DNA of 64,000 nt from Candidatus Tectomicrobia bacterium. GTDB taxonomy: Bacteria > UBA8248. The notes beneath the pieces are model-generated. The model did not search any database. It saw nothing but the letters and a program-made list of their open reading frames with translations, and was not told where the DNA came from. Positions within the stretch are counted from its first letter, which is position 1; every line of letters begins with the position of its first letter. Position numbers and translations under genes: made by a program. Of the stretch, positions 45,778-52,661 are shown one piece after another. The stretch is taken from assembly GCA_016192135.1 (NCBI GenBank), contig JACPUR010000017.1, positions 62,001 through 126,000 on the forward strand, given 5' to 3'.

Positions 45778-46956
45778 CTAGAGGGAGAGGGGCGGGTGGT
45801 TCTCCTCGGCCGCCGAGGGGTGGCCGTTGCCGTTCCCGTTGAGGGAGGCGCCCTCCAGCGGCTGGGAGGCCTGGATCTCGCCCGCGATGAACGCCTCGAT
45901 CATCTGGCGGGCGCGCTCGTCCGCCATCTGGACCGGCGGGTGCTTCATCAGGTAGGCGCTCACCGGGTAGAGGGGCCCCGCCTCGCCGCGGTCCCGGGCG
46001 AGCTGGACGAGCCGGATGGCGTCGATCAGGACCCCGGCCGAGTTGGGCGAGTCCTCGACCGAGAGCCTCGCCTCGAGCTCCAGCGGCACCCCGCCGAAGC
46101 CCTCGCCCTCGATGCGGAGGAAGCAGATCTTGTTGTCCTTCTGCCAGGGCACGAAGTCGCTCGGGCCGATGTGGATGTTCTCGGCGGGCAGCGGCTCGGG
46201 GAGCTGGCTCTGGACGGAGGAGGTCTTGGAGATCTTCTTGGACTTCAGGCGGGAGCGCTCCAGCATGTTGAGGAAGTCGGTGTTCCCGCCGGTGTTGAGC
46301 TGGTAAGTGCGCTTCACCTTCACCCCCCGGTCGGAGAAGAGCTTGACCAGGGTGCGGTGGAGGATGGTGGCGCCGAGCTGGGCCTTGAGGTCGTCGCCCG
46401 CGACGGGGATGCCCGCCTTGGCGAAGCGGGCGGCGAAGGCGGGGTCCGAGACGATGAAGACCGGCATGCAGTTGATGAAGGAGATGCCCGCTCCGAGGGC
46501 GGCCTCGGCGTAGAAGCGGGCGGCCTCCTCGGAGCCCACCGGCATGTAGTTCAGCAGTACCTCGGCGCCGCTCTTGCGCAGGATGCCGGCCACGTCGGCC
46601 GGGTCCGCCTCGGCGGGGACGAAGGTCTGGTCGGGGTGGAACTCCGCCATGTGGGGGGCCACGCCGTCCAGGATGGGGCCCATCTCCACCCGCACCCCGT
46701 AGTCCGGCAGTTTCTTCCAGAAGATTTTCGTGCAGTTGGGGGGCGCGAAAATGGCCTCGTGGAGAGGCCGCCCCACCTTGCGCACGTCGATGTCGAAGGC
46801 CGCCACCGGGCGGATGTCCTCGGGGCCGTAGCCGCCCAGGTCCCGGTGCATGAGGCCCGTCCCGGCCTCCGGGTTGTGGCGGTAGAACTCCAGGCCCTGG
46901 AGGAGGGAGCTGGCGCAGTTTCCTACCCCTGCGATGGCGATGCGGATGGGTGGCAT
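45778..46956 (-). CDS. ino1: myo-Inositol-1-phosphate synthase
   Basis: Converts glucose 6-phosphate to inositol phosphate with bound NAD. The start is ATG 46956 behind GGAGGAA; sequence upstream in the same frame is not homologous. The 392-residue protein has the Rossmann motif IRIAIAGVGNCASSLLQGLEF, MPVGSEEAARFYAEAAL, AGDDLKAQLGATILHRTL and the signature LNTGGNTDFLNM, followed by KTSSVQSQL and IGPSDFVPW. The C-terminal Asn/Gly/His tail is extra. Inositol synthesis is uncommon in Gram-negatives; products could be inositol lipids, a compatible solute or a surface sugar. No downstream inositol gene is nearby. Confidence 0.92.
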   Translation of the reverse strand: MPPIRIAIAGVGNCASSLLQGLEFYRHNPEAGTGLMHRDLGGYGPEDIRPVAAFDIDVRKVGRPLHEAIFAPPNCTKIFWKKLPDYGVRVEMGPILDGVAPHMAEFHPDQTFVPAEADPADVAGILRKSGAEVLLNYMPVGSEEAARFYAEAALGAGISFINCMPVFIVSDPAFAARFAKAGIPVAGDDLKAQLGATILHRTLVKLFSDRGVKVKRTYQLNTGGNTDFLNMLERSRLKSKKISKTSSVQSQLPEPLPAENIHIGPSDFVPWQKDNKICFLRIEGEGFGGVPLELEARLSVEDSPNSAGVLIDAIRLVQLARDRGEAGPLYPVSAYLMKHPPVQMADERARQMIEAFIAGEIQASQPLEGASLNGNGNGHPSAAEENHPPLSL

Positions 46957-47065
46957 GGAAAGCGTTCCTCCGATCCAAACGGCTGCCGTATGCGAATGTT
47001 GGAAAGGGGTTGCGGAACGGCCCTTTTTCGAGAGCGGCCCGGTATCCCGACCGGAAAGCTCAACA

Positions 47066-47094
47066 AATATAGCCTTGGCCGCCCCAAAAGGCAA
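47066..47094 (-). promoter_or_regulatory. Probable promoter of ino1
   Basis: On the minus strand: -35 TTGCCT (47089-47094), 17-base spacer, -10 TATATT (47066-47071). This predicts a leader of about 103 bases. Match quality is moderate at -35 and good at -10. Confidence 0.6.
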
Positions 47095-47190
47095 GCGCAT
47101 CAAGGGATATCCGAAAGGATTCCGTTACCGGGGCGAAAGCTGACCGGCCAGGCACCGGCTTCCGGCGGCCGGAGCCGGCGGGAGAAAGGG

Positions 47191-48255
47191 CTAAGCGGGG
47201 GAGGCCGCTCCCCCGAAGTACCGCCGCTGGAAATACAGGGAGACGTTCACCAGCCCGATGAGGACAGGGACCTCGACCAGGGGACCGATCACGGCAGCGA
47301 ACGCCGCGCCCGAGTTGATCCCGAAGACGGCCACGGCCACGGCGATGGCCAGCTCGAAGTTGTTGCTCGCGGCGGTGAAGGAGAGGGTGGCCGTCCGGGA
47401 GTAGTCCGCGCCGATCCGGCGCCCCATCCAGAAGCTGACCAGGAACATGACGACGAAGTAAACGAGGAGGGGAAGGGCGATCCGCGCCACGTCCAGAGGT
47501 ATCCGCACGATCATCTCGCCCTTCAGGCTGAACATGACCAGGATCGTGAACAGGAGCGCGCCCAGGGTCAGGGGGCTGACGCGGGGGATGAACTCCCGCT
47601 CGTACCAGGTCCGGCCCTTCGCCTTGACGAGCGCGAGGCGCGTGAGCATTCCCGCCAGGAAGGGGATGCCGAGGTAGATGAAGACGCTCTCCGCGATCTG
47701 CCCCATACTCACGGCCACGGCGCTTCCCGAGAGCCCGAACCAGGGCGGCAGGACGGTGATGAAGACGTAGGCGTACACGCTGAAGAAGAGCACCTGGAAC
47801 ACGCTGTTGAAGGCCACGAGCCCCGCCGCGTACTCCGTGTCGCCCTTCGCCAGCTCGTTCCAGACGATCACCATGGCGATGCAGCGGGCGAGGCCGATCA
47901 TGATCAGCCCCACCATGTACTCCGGATGGCCGGAGAGGAAGGTGATCGCCAGCAGGAACATGAGGATGGGCCCGACGATCCAGTTCTGGACGAGGGAGAG
48001 GGCCAGGACCTTCCAGTTGCGGAAGACTTGCCCCAGCTCCTCGTAGCGCACCTTCGCCAGGGGCGGGTACATCATCAGGATGAGCCCCGCGGCGATGGGG
48101 ACGTTGGTCGTCCCCGCCTGGAAGCGGTTGATGAAGCCCTCCACCCCCGGCACCGCGTGTCCGAGCCAGATGCCGGCGGCCATGGCCAGGAAGATCCAGA
48201 GCGTCAGGTAGCGGTCCAGGAACGAGAGGCGCCGGGCGACGGCGGCTTCCATCAT
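47191..48255 (-). CDS. acr3: Arsenite efflux transporter ACR3
   Basis: Inner-membrane arsenite/H+ antiporter of the BART superfamily. The 354-residue protein starts at ATG 48255, overlapping the arsR stop (ATGA). It has about ten TM segments, the conserved Cys in [19 protein letters not shown] (TM4 region), [17 protein letters not shown] and [16 protein letters not shown] (TM9 region). Co-transcription with arsR gives a minimal arsenic-resistance operon. No arsC or arsenate reductase is next to it. Confidence 0.95.
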   Translation of the reverse strand: MMEAAVARRLSFLDRYLTLWIFLAMAAGIWLGHAVPGVEGFINRFQAGTTNVPIAAGLILMMYPPLAKVRYEELGQVFRNWKVLALSLVQNWIVGPILMFLLAITFLSGHPEYMVGLIMIGLARCIAMVIVWNELAKGDTEYAAGLVAFNSVFQVLFFSVYAYVFITVLPPWFGLSGSAVAVSMGQIAESVFIYLGIPFLAGMLTRLALVKAKGRTWYEREFIPRVSPLTLGALLFTILVMFSLKGEMIVRIPLDVARIALPLLVYFVVMFLVSFWMGRRIGADYSRTATLSFTAASNNFELAIAVAVAVFGINSGAAFAAVIGPLVEVPVLIGLVNVSLYFQRRYFGGAASPA

Positions 48256-48674
48256 GGCAGGGCTCTCCGCGGGCCGGGCTCGGGAGCGGCGGCGGCGCGC
48301 CCCCGCTGGATGCTGCACAGAAGGGTGAGGTCGGCCCTTCGGATGCGCTTCAGGCGCTCGCGATCCCCGTCCGGCTCCGGGGCGCACTCCCGGAGCCAGC
48401 GCAGGGCCCCCCGTGCCTCCGGCGGGCTCTCCTCCTCATCGATCCGGTAGTGCACCCACCGGCCCTCCTTCCGGTGCCGCACCAGGCCGGCATCGGCCAG
48501 GATGGACATGTGCTTCGACACCGTGGAGGGGGAGAGGCCCAGCAGCTCGATGAGCTGGCAGACGCAGAGCTCGCCCCTGCGCAGGGCGAGCAGCGCCCGT
48601 AGGCGCTGGGGGTCGCTCAGGGCCTTGGCGATCTCGACGGCGGAATCCGTTGCATTGATTCGATAATTCGCCAT
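48252..48674 (-). CDS. arsR: ArsR-family arsenic-responsive repressor
   Basis: 140-residue winged-helix repressor. The start is taken at ATG 48674 ([17 protein letters not shown]). The metal-sensing motif ELCVCQL has Cys37 and Cys39, as in plasmid Ars[20 protein letters not shown] is the recognition helix and GRWVHYRI the wing. It should leave the ars promoter when As(III) or Sb(III) binds. The promoter sits directly on the start, so repression and a leaderless or near-leaderless message are predicted. Confidence 0.93.
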   Translation of the reverse strand: MANYRINATDSAVEIAKALSDPQRLRALLALRRGELCVCQLIELLGLSPSTVSKHMSILADAGLVRHRKEGRWVHYRIDEEESPPEARGALRWLRECAPEPDGDRERLKRIRRADLTLLCSIQRGRAAAAPEPGPRRALP

Positions 48675-48681
48675 ATGACGA

Positions 48682-48710
48682 AATATATAAGGAAACTTCC
48701 CTGCTGTCAA
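48682..48710 (-). promoter_or_regulatory. ars operon promoter/operator
   Basis: Minus strand: -35 TTGACA (48705-48710), 17-base spacer, -10 TATATT (48682-48687). The predicted start is at about 48675, one base from ATG 48674. The overlapping AT-rich ATATATTTCGTCATAT segment (48673-48688) has an imperfect dyad (ATAT...ATAT) and is a plausible ArsR site. Confidence 0.8.
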
Positions 48711-48722
48711 TGACCGTCAGGG

Positions 48723-48755
48723 GAAAAGGCGGCGGGGCGCCTGGGGCGCCCCGCC
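48723..48755 (-). terminator. Terminator-like hairpin after the aquaporin gene
   Basis: GGCGGGGCGCC (48731-48741), loop TGG, GGCGCCCCGCC (48745-48755) is a perfect 11-pair stem. On the minus strand it is followed by GCCTTTTCCCC. It separates the aquaporin transcript from the ars promoter. Confidence 0.7.
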
Positions 48756-48780
48756 GATGATCTCGATGGACAGCCTTCCC

Positions 48781-48808
48781 GTGGGGGCGTATTGCAATAC
48801 GCCCCCAC
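48781..48808. repeat. GTGGGGGCG perfect palindrome (REP-like, single)
   Basis: The two 14-base arms GTGGGGGCGTATTG and CAATACGCCCCCAC form a perfect 28-base palindrome. It lies 23 bases after the aquaporin stop. The outer arm belongs to the same GGGGCG family as the other palindromes. Confidence 0.72.
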
Positions 48809-48830
48809 GCCAGCGCGTTCCGCGCCCGCC

Positions 48831-49511
48831 TCAGTCCTTCTTGATGAACACCCCGTTGTAGAGCAAGGCCGCGAGGGCGCCCCCGGCCAGGGGGCCGATC
48901 CAGTAGACGAGGTGGTTCAGCCCGTCGAAGCCCCCGCCCGCCAGGGCGGGGCCGAAGGTCCGGGCCGGGTTCATGGAGGCGCCGGTCAGGGGGCCGCCCA
49001 CCAGGATGTCGGCCGCGATGGTGAGGCCGATCCCGAAGCCCCCGATGGGGGGATGGCGGTCGTCCACCGCCGTCCCCCAGACCGCCGTCACCAGGAAGAA
49101 GGTCAGGATGAGTTCCAGCAGGACCGCCGCGCCGAAGCCCATCCCGCCCGCCACGGTGGGGGTGCCCAGGTTCACCTTTATCCAGGCCTCAGGCGAGAAG
49201 ATGAGGCGCAGCAGCAGCCCCGCCACCGTGCCCCCCACGAGCTGGCTCAGGATGTAGGCGAGGCCCGTCCCGGTGTCCAGCTTGCCCGTCACCATGAAGC
49301 CGAAGGTCACGGCCGGGTTCACGTGCCCTCCCGAGACATGGCCGAAGCACGAAACCATGATCGAGAGGATGAGGCCGTGGGCCACGGCGATCCCGATCAG
49401 CCCGACGGCTCCGTTGGTGTGGGCGTTCAGGATGATGGATCCTGCGCCGATGAAGCACAGGCCGAAGGTGGCGACCGCTTCCGCGGCGCAGGCTCTTCCG
49501 GTTTGGCTCAT
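48831..49511 (-). CDS. Aquaporin/glycerol facilitator (MIP family)
   Basis: 226-residue channel with six TM segments and both NPA boxes (SGGHVNPAVTFGFMV and GASMNPARTFGPAL). ATG 49511 follows GAGGAG. The pattern resembles TIP/AqpM-like aquaporins more than GlpF. It is encoded next to arsR-acr3 on the same strand; in some bacteria an aquaporin (AqpS) in ars operons carries arsenite. Here it has its own extended -10 promoter and a terminator before arsR, so a shared role is only suggestive. Confidence 0.9.
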   Translation of the reverse strand: MSQTGRACAAEAVATFGLCFIGAGSIILNAHTNGAVGLIGIAVAHGLILSIMVSCFGHVSGGHVNPAVTFGFMVTGKLDTGTGLAYILSQLVGGTVAGLLLRLIFSPEAWIKVNLGTPTVAGGMGFGAAVLLELILTFFLVTAVWGTAVDDRHPPIGGFGIGLTIAADILVGGPLTGASMNPARTFGPALAGGGFDGLNHLVYWIGPLAGGALAALLYNGVFIKKD

Positions 49512-49627
49512 CTTTGTGCTCCTCGGCGCCCTCCGGACGGAGAGGGAGCGCCGCGCGCATGGGGAACGGAGACTTCCGGGCGGGTGCCCGCGCGCCGCGG
49601 TCCGGCGCCGGGGATTTGGATGGGGAG

Positions 49628-49636
49628 ATTATAGCA
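49628..49636 (-). promoter_or_regulatory. Extended -10 promoter of the aquaporin gene
   Basis: TGCTATAAT on the minus strand is a perfect TGnTATAAT extended -10. No -35 hexamer is at the right distance, as expected for this class. The leader is about 110 bases. The identical TGCTATAAT precedes the small gene at 62211. Confidence 0.65.
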
Positions 49637-49689
49637 AATCCGCGCGGGTCCCAGCCGCAATTTCCGGCGCGGGAGACAAATCAAATCTT

Positions 49690-49763
49690 CCGTAGGGGCG
49701 AACCTCGTGTTCGCCCCAATTCACCGGAGGCAGGAGGGGCGAATACAAGATTCGCCCCTACGG
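49690..49763. repeat. REPIN-like inverted hairpin doublet, copy 2
   Basis: Left stem GGGGCGAAC/GTTCGCCCC with loop CTCGT (49695-49717); right stem GGGGCGAAT/ATTCGCCCC with loop ACAAG (49736-49758). The outer CCGTAGGGGCGAA (49690-49702) is the exact reverse complement of TTCGCCCCTACGG (49751-49763), so the whole unit can also close on itself. Same architecture as copy 1. Confidence 0.8.
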
Positions 49764-49793
49764 ACGAAACATGCTTGGTTAGGGCCTAGGTTT

Positions 49794-49908
49794 GTCATTC
49801 CGAGCGCAGCGAGGAATCTGTTTCTAAAAAGCAAAAGCAGATTCCTCGGTCACCCTCTTTTGGGTCCCCAGGCGGCAAGCCGCCTGGGCGGGCTCCCTCG
49901 GAATGACA
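49794..49908. repeat. GTCATTC-type long hairpin repeat, copy 1
   Basis: Arms GTCATTCCGAG (49794-49804) and CTCGGAATGAC (49898-49908) are exact reverse complements. The interior has GAGGAATCTG...CAGATTCCTC and GGCGGCAAGCCGCC inner hairpins. It is one of four copies in the window. Confidence 0.78.
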
Positions 49909-49928
49909 TCGTTGGCCGTTTTCCCCCC

Positions 49929-50882
49929 TCAATTCACCACGTTCCGAGGCCTTCCCGCGAAAAAGGCCGCCACGTTCTCGGCAGCGAGGAGGAGCCCCGC
50001 CTCGGCCGCCTCCGGCGTGATTCCCGCGTTGTGGGGAGAGAGCACCACCTGGGGGAACTCCGCGAGGGGATGGCCGGCGGGCAGGGGTTCCGCCTCGAAC
50101 ACGTCGAGCCCCGCCCCCGCGAGGCGTCCCGAGGCGAGGGCCGCGAGGAGCGCCTTCTCCTCCACCACGGGCCCCCGCGCCGTGTTCACCAGGATGGCGC
50201 CCGGCTTCATCCGCGCGAAGGCGGCCTCCCCGATCATCCCGCGCGTCTCGGGCGAGAGCCGCACATGGAGGGAGATGACGTCGGAGCGGGCGTAGAGCGC
50301 GTCCCGCTCCGCCCACTCGAGGCCCGCCTCCGCCGCGAAGGCGGGGTCCGGGTGGAAGGTCCAGGCGAGGAGCTTCATCCCTAGGCCCCGGGCGAGGCGC
50401 GCCGTCTCCCGGCCGATGGCCCCGAGGCCCACCAGGCCCAGGGTCTTCCCCCGGAGCTGGGTCATGCCCCCGCGCGGCCACTCCCCCCGGCGCACGGCGG
50501 CGTCGTGGAGGGGGATGCGCCGGGCCACGGCCAGCATGAGGGCGATGGCGTGCTCGGCCACCGAGGCGGCGGCCACGCCCGGGGTGTTCGTCACCGTCAC
50601 CCCGGCCGCCCGGGCGGCGGCTAAATCCACGTTGTCGGTGCCCGTCCCCCAGATGGAGAGGTGGCGCAGGCCCCGGGCGCGGGAGAAGAAGCCCGCGTCG
50701 AAGCGGCTGAAGGCCCGGATGTTGACGACGGCCTCGGCGCCCCGGACCCGGCGGAGGAGCTCCCCGGGGCTTCCGGCCTTCGTGGTGAAAATCTCCACCT
50801 CGCCCAGCTCGCGCAGGCGGGCCTCGGCCCGGCTCCCGGCGAGGACGGAGGGGAAGTCGTCCGGCACGGCGATGCGCGGCAT
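49929..50882 (-). CDS. D-isomer specific 2-hydroxyacid dehydrogenase (second copy)
   Basis: 317 residues from ATG 50882; in-frame sequence upstream is not homologous. Rossmann GLVGLGAIGRETARLARGLGM, NTARGPVVEEKALLAAL, LDVFEAEPLPAGHPL and catalytic His in LSPHNAGITPEA. It is similar in design to the importer-linked enzyme at 44322 but clearly distinct. The specific substrate (such as phosphoglycerate, glyoxylate or hydroxypyruvate) is not resolved. It stands alone between repeats. Confidence 0.9.
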   Translation of the reverse strand: MPRIAVPDDFPSVLAGSRAEARLRELGEVEIFTTKAGSPGELLRRVRGAEAVVNIRAFSRFDAGFFSRARGLRHLSIWGTGTDNVDLAAARAAGVTVTNTPGVAAASVAEHAIALMLAVARRIPLHDAAVRRGEWPRGGMTQLRGKTLGLVGLGAIGRETARLARGLGMKLLAWTFHPDPAFAAEAGLEWAERDALYARSDVISLHVRLSPETRGMIGEAAFARMKPGAILVNTARGPVVEEKALLAALASGRLAGAGLDVFEAEPLPAGHPLAEFPQVVLSPHNAGITPEAAEAGLLLAAENVAAFFAGRPRNVVN

Positions 50883-50935
50883 GGGGGTCTCCCGATGGAA
50901 TGACGAAGCTTGATTTTGGGGCCAAATCACGGATG

Positions 50936-50969
50936 ATGCCAACATGCGGATGCGCCCAGAAGTTGGCAT
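50936..50969. promoter_or_regulatory. Inverted repeat upstream of the second dehydrogenase gene
   Basis: ATGCCAAC (50936-50943) and GTTGGCAT (50962-50969) are perfect 8-base inverted repeats separated by 18 bases. They lie 54-87 bases before the start codon. It could be an operator for a dimeric regulator; no adjacent regulator gene is present. Confidence 0.4.
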
Positions 50970-51007
50970 GGAAATAGGGGTTCCAAGGAACGCCCAGGCT
51001 TATGCTT

Positions 51008-51110
51008 GTCATTCTGAGCGGAGGGCCGAAGGCCCGCAGCGAAGAATCTCGGTTTAAACCGATATCCTTCGCGGAGCCTGGCCTGAGCGAAGCGAAGGGC
51101 TCAGGATAAC
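51008..51110. repeat. GTCATTC-type long hairpin repeat, copy 2
   Basis: Arms GTCATTCTGAGC (51008-51019) and GCTCAGGATAAC (51099-51110) pair, with the inner AGCGAAG..CTTCGC and a central TCGGTTTAAACCGA palindrome. It is located upstream of the selenoprotein candidate. Confidence 0.75.
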
Positions 51111-51199
51111 ATCTTCGCAGAACCCGTTCTGATCGAGGCGGCGGGCTTCCCCGGAATGACGGCTCTTTCGCGTGGCTGACCTCCCTGGAGGAACGACGT

Positions 51200-51757
51200 A
51201 TGCCCGGAAAGCCGCTGGACCACATGGCCGAAGCCACATCGCCGGGCCAACGGCCCATCGACAAGCCCGATCTCCCGAGCCAAGGCTACGTCCTCACCAT
51301 CGCGGCCGACGCCGAGACCATCGAGGGCAAGCTCCACCTGCGCCGGGGCCGCTACGGGAAGTTCGAGGTGCTCTGCGACGAGCCCGAGATGATGGGAGGG
51401 GAGGATTCCCACCCGACTCCCCTCGGCTATATCTCGCTCGGGGTGGGGTTCTGACTCCTCACCCAGCTTGCGCGGTACGCGCGGATGAAGAAGGTGCCCT
51501 TCAAGCGGGCCTCCTGCCGGGTGGAGATGGATTACTTCCTGAGGGGTTCCTTCCTCCGGGGCACGGTCGAGTCGGGCTGCACCGAGGTCCGCACCCGCTT
51601 CGAGGTGGAGTCGAAGGCCCCGCCGGAGGCCATCCGGCACGTGATCCGCATGGCCAAGAAGGGCTGCTTCGCCGAGAATATGATCCAGGCGGCCGTGCCG
51701 CTCAAGAGCTCGATCCGGCTGAACGGGGAGCCCTTGGCGATCGAGGGAATCGGTTGA
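51200..51757 (+). CDS. OsmC-family protein with in-frame UGA, probable selenoprotein
   Basis: OsmC/YhfA-type proteins reduce hydroperoxides through two redox residues. ATG 51200 is six bases after GGAGGAA. The first 84 codons (YGKFEVLCDEPEMMGGEDSH, PTPLGYISLGVGF) end at TGA 51452-51454. The same frame then continues without a break as LLTQLARYARMKKVPFKRAS and on to LNGEPLAIEGIG, stop TGA 51755. In family members the residue between GF and LLTQ is the first catalytic Cys; UGA stands exactly there (position 85). The second Cys is kept (Cys156 in KKGCFAEN). A SECIS-like hairpin follows. Total 185 residues. The alternative is a recent nonsense mutation, which is less likely given the exact site and hairpin. 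Confidence 0.85.
51452..51454 (+). promoter_or_regulatory. UGA codon proposed to encode selenocysteine
   Basis: TGA in frame with both halves of the OsmC protein, replacing the conserved redox Cys. Ordinary termination here would remove more than half of the fold, including the second redox cysteine. Confidence 0.8.
51468..51484 (+). promoter_or_regulatory. Candidate bacterial SECIS stem-loop
   Basis: GCGCG (51470-51474) pairs with CGCGC (51478-51482), with loop GUA; two U-G wobbles extend the stem (51468-51469 with 51483-51484). The loop starts with G and begins 20 nt after the UGA, which fits the described bacterial SECIS rules (stem of 4-16 pairs, loop 16-37 nt from UGA, G in the first loop positions). 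The pairing is read by eye; no folding was run. Confidence 0.65.
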
Positions 51758-51779
51758 GGCGAGCGGGATGGAGGGCCGC

Positions 51780-52487
51780 ATGAGCGGGCGGGCGTCGGTG
51801 CTGCGCTTCCTCCCGGCGCTGCGCCACGCCTTCCGCAACCCCATCTTCCTCCAGCACCTCCTCCGGCTGCTCTGGATCGCCCCGCTCGTCGAGGGCCTGG
51901 AGGGCCGGGTGCTCGACATCGGCAGCGGCCCCCGCACCTTCGCCAAGTTTTATTCGCGCGCCCGGCGGGTGGTGAACGCGGACTACCTCTCCACCTCGGA
52001 GGCCTTCAAGGGCGTCCCGCCCGACGTCTGGGCGGACGGCCGGGCGCTCCCCTTCCGGGACGGCGCCTTCGACCACGCCACCTGCTGGGAGGTGATCGAG
52101 CACCTGCCCGACCCGGCCCGGCTTTTCGGGGAGGCCGCGCGGGTGCTGCGCCCGGGCGGGCGCCTCGTCCTGAGCACGCCCATGGCCTGGGGGCTGCACG
52201 GCGAGCCTCACGACTACTACCGCTACACCCCGCACGGCCTCCGCCATCTGGCCGAGGAGGCGGGCTTCCGCGTCCGCGCCATTCACCCCACCTCGGGCAC
52301 CCTGGGGCTCGTGGGGCAGAACCTGAGCGTCTTCATCGGGGAGGAGATCGCGCGGGGGAACCGGACGGCGCTCTTCCTCCTGCGGCCGGCGTTCGGACTG
52401 GTCCAGCTCTCCTTTCTTTTCCTCGATCTCCTGGCGGGCCGGCGCGGCCACAGCCTGCACCACGTGGCGGTGCTGGAGAAGGGATGA
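51780..52487 (+). CDS. Class I SAM-dependent methyltransferase
   Basis: About 235 residues, ATG 51780 behind GGAGGG; ATG 51768 is an alternative. Methyltransf_11 features: RVLDIGSGPRTFAKFY (motif I), VVNADYLSTSEAF, FDHATCWEVIEHLPDPARL (motif II/post) and RVLRPGGRLVLSTPMAWG. The C-terminal hydrophobic stretch may associate with the membrane. It follows the OsmC gene by 22 bases and may share its transcript. Target unknown; it resembles methyltransferases in polysaccharide clusters. Confidence 0.82.
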   Translation: MSGRASVLRFLPALRHAFRNPIFLQHLLRLLWIAPLVEGLEGRVLDIGSGPRTFAKFYSRARRVVNADYLSTSEAFKGVPPDVWADGRALPFRDGAFDHATCWEVIEHLPDPARLFGEAARVLRPGGRLVLSTPMAWGLHGEPHDYYRYTPHGLRHLAEEAGFRVRAIHPTSGTLGLVGQNLSVFIGEEIARGNRTALFLLRPAFGLVQLSFLFLDLLAGRRGHSLHHVAVLEKG

Positions 52488-52515
52488 ATGTGCCGGCCGG
52501 CAGAGCGGAAAGGTT

Positions 52516-52601
52516 GTCATCCTGAGGGAGCGTCAGCGACCGAAGGATATCGGGGTTGAATTTCCATTCGAACCGATATCCTTCGCTTCGCTCAGGATGA
52601 C
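52516..52601. repeat. GTCATTC-type long hairpin repeat, copy 3
   Basis: Arms GTCATCCTGAG (52516-52526) and CTCAGGATGAC (52591-52601) are exact reverse complements. CGAAGGATATCGG and CCGATATCCTTCG form the inner stem (52550-52590 region). Variant CATCC spelling instead of CATTC. It lies between the convergent methyltransferase and Gfo/Idh genes, so it may also serve as a terminator structure. Confidence 0.78.
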
Positions 52602-52661
52602 ACCCTTAATCGGAACTGTCCCATCGCCCCCCCCCTTGTGACAGATTCGCCCTTTCCCGGC

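Larger units (their letters stand above)
49512..49928. other. Repeat-bearing intergenic region
   Basis: 417 bases between the aquaporin start and the end of the 2-hydroxyacid dehydrogenase. It holds the aquaporin promoter (49628-49636), the REPIN-like doublet (49690-49763) and the first GTCATTC hairpin repeat (49794-49908). No gene is supported. Confidence 0.65.
50883..51199. other. Intergenic region between the second dehydrogenase and the OsmC gene
   Basis: 317 bases with a possible operator (50936-50969), the second GTCATTC hairpin repeat (51008-51110) and the OsmC ribosome site GGAGGAA (51187-51193). A partial GGAATGAC motif at 51152 may be another repeat remnant. No consensus promoter stands out for either gene. 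Confidence 0.6.

Noticed and set aside
46957-47103. 49-residue N-terminal extension of ino1
   Set aside because: It has no similarity to the family, lies after the predicted promoter, and GGAGGAA points to ATG 46956.
51452-51454. OsmC gene as a pseudogene, or two separate small genes
   Set aside because: The stop sits exactly at the redox cysteine, the frame is open on both sides, the downstream half has no good start signal before its first ATG, and a SECIS-like hairpin follows.
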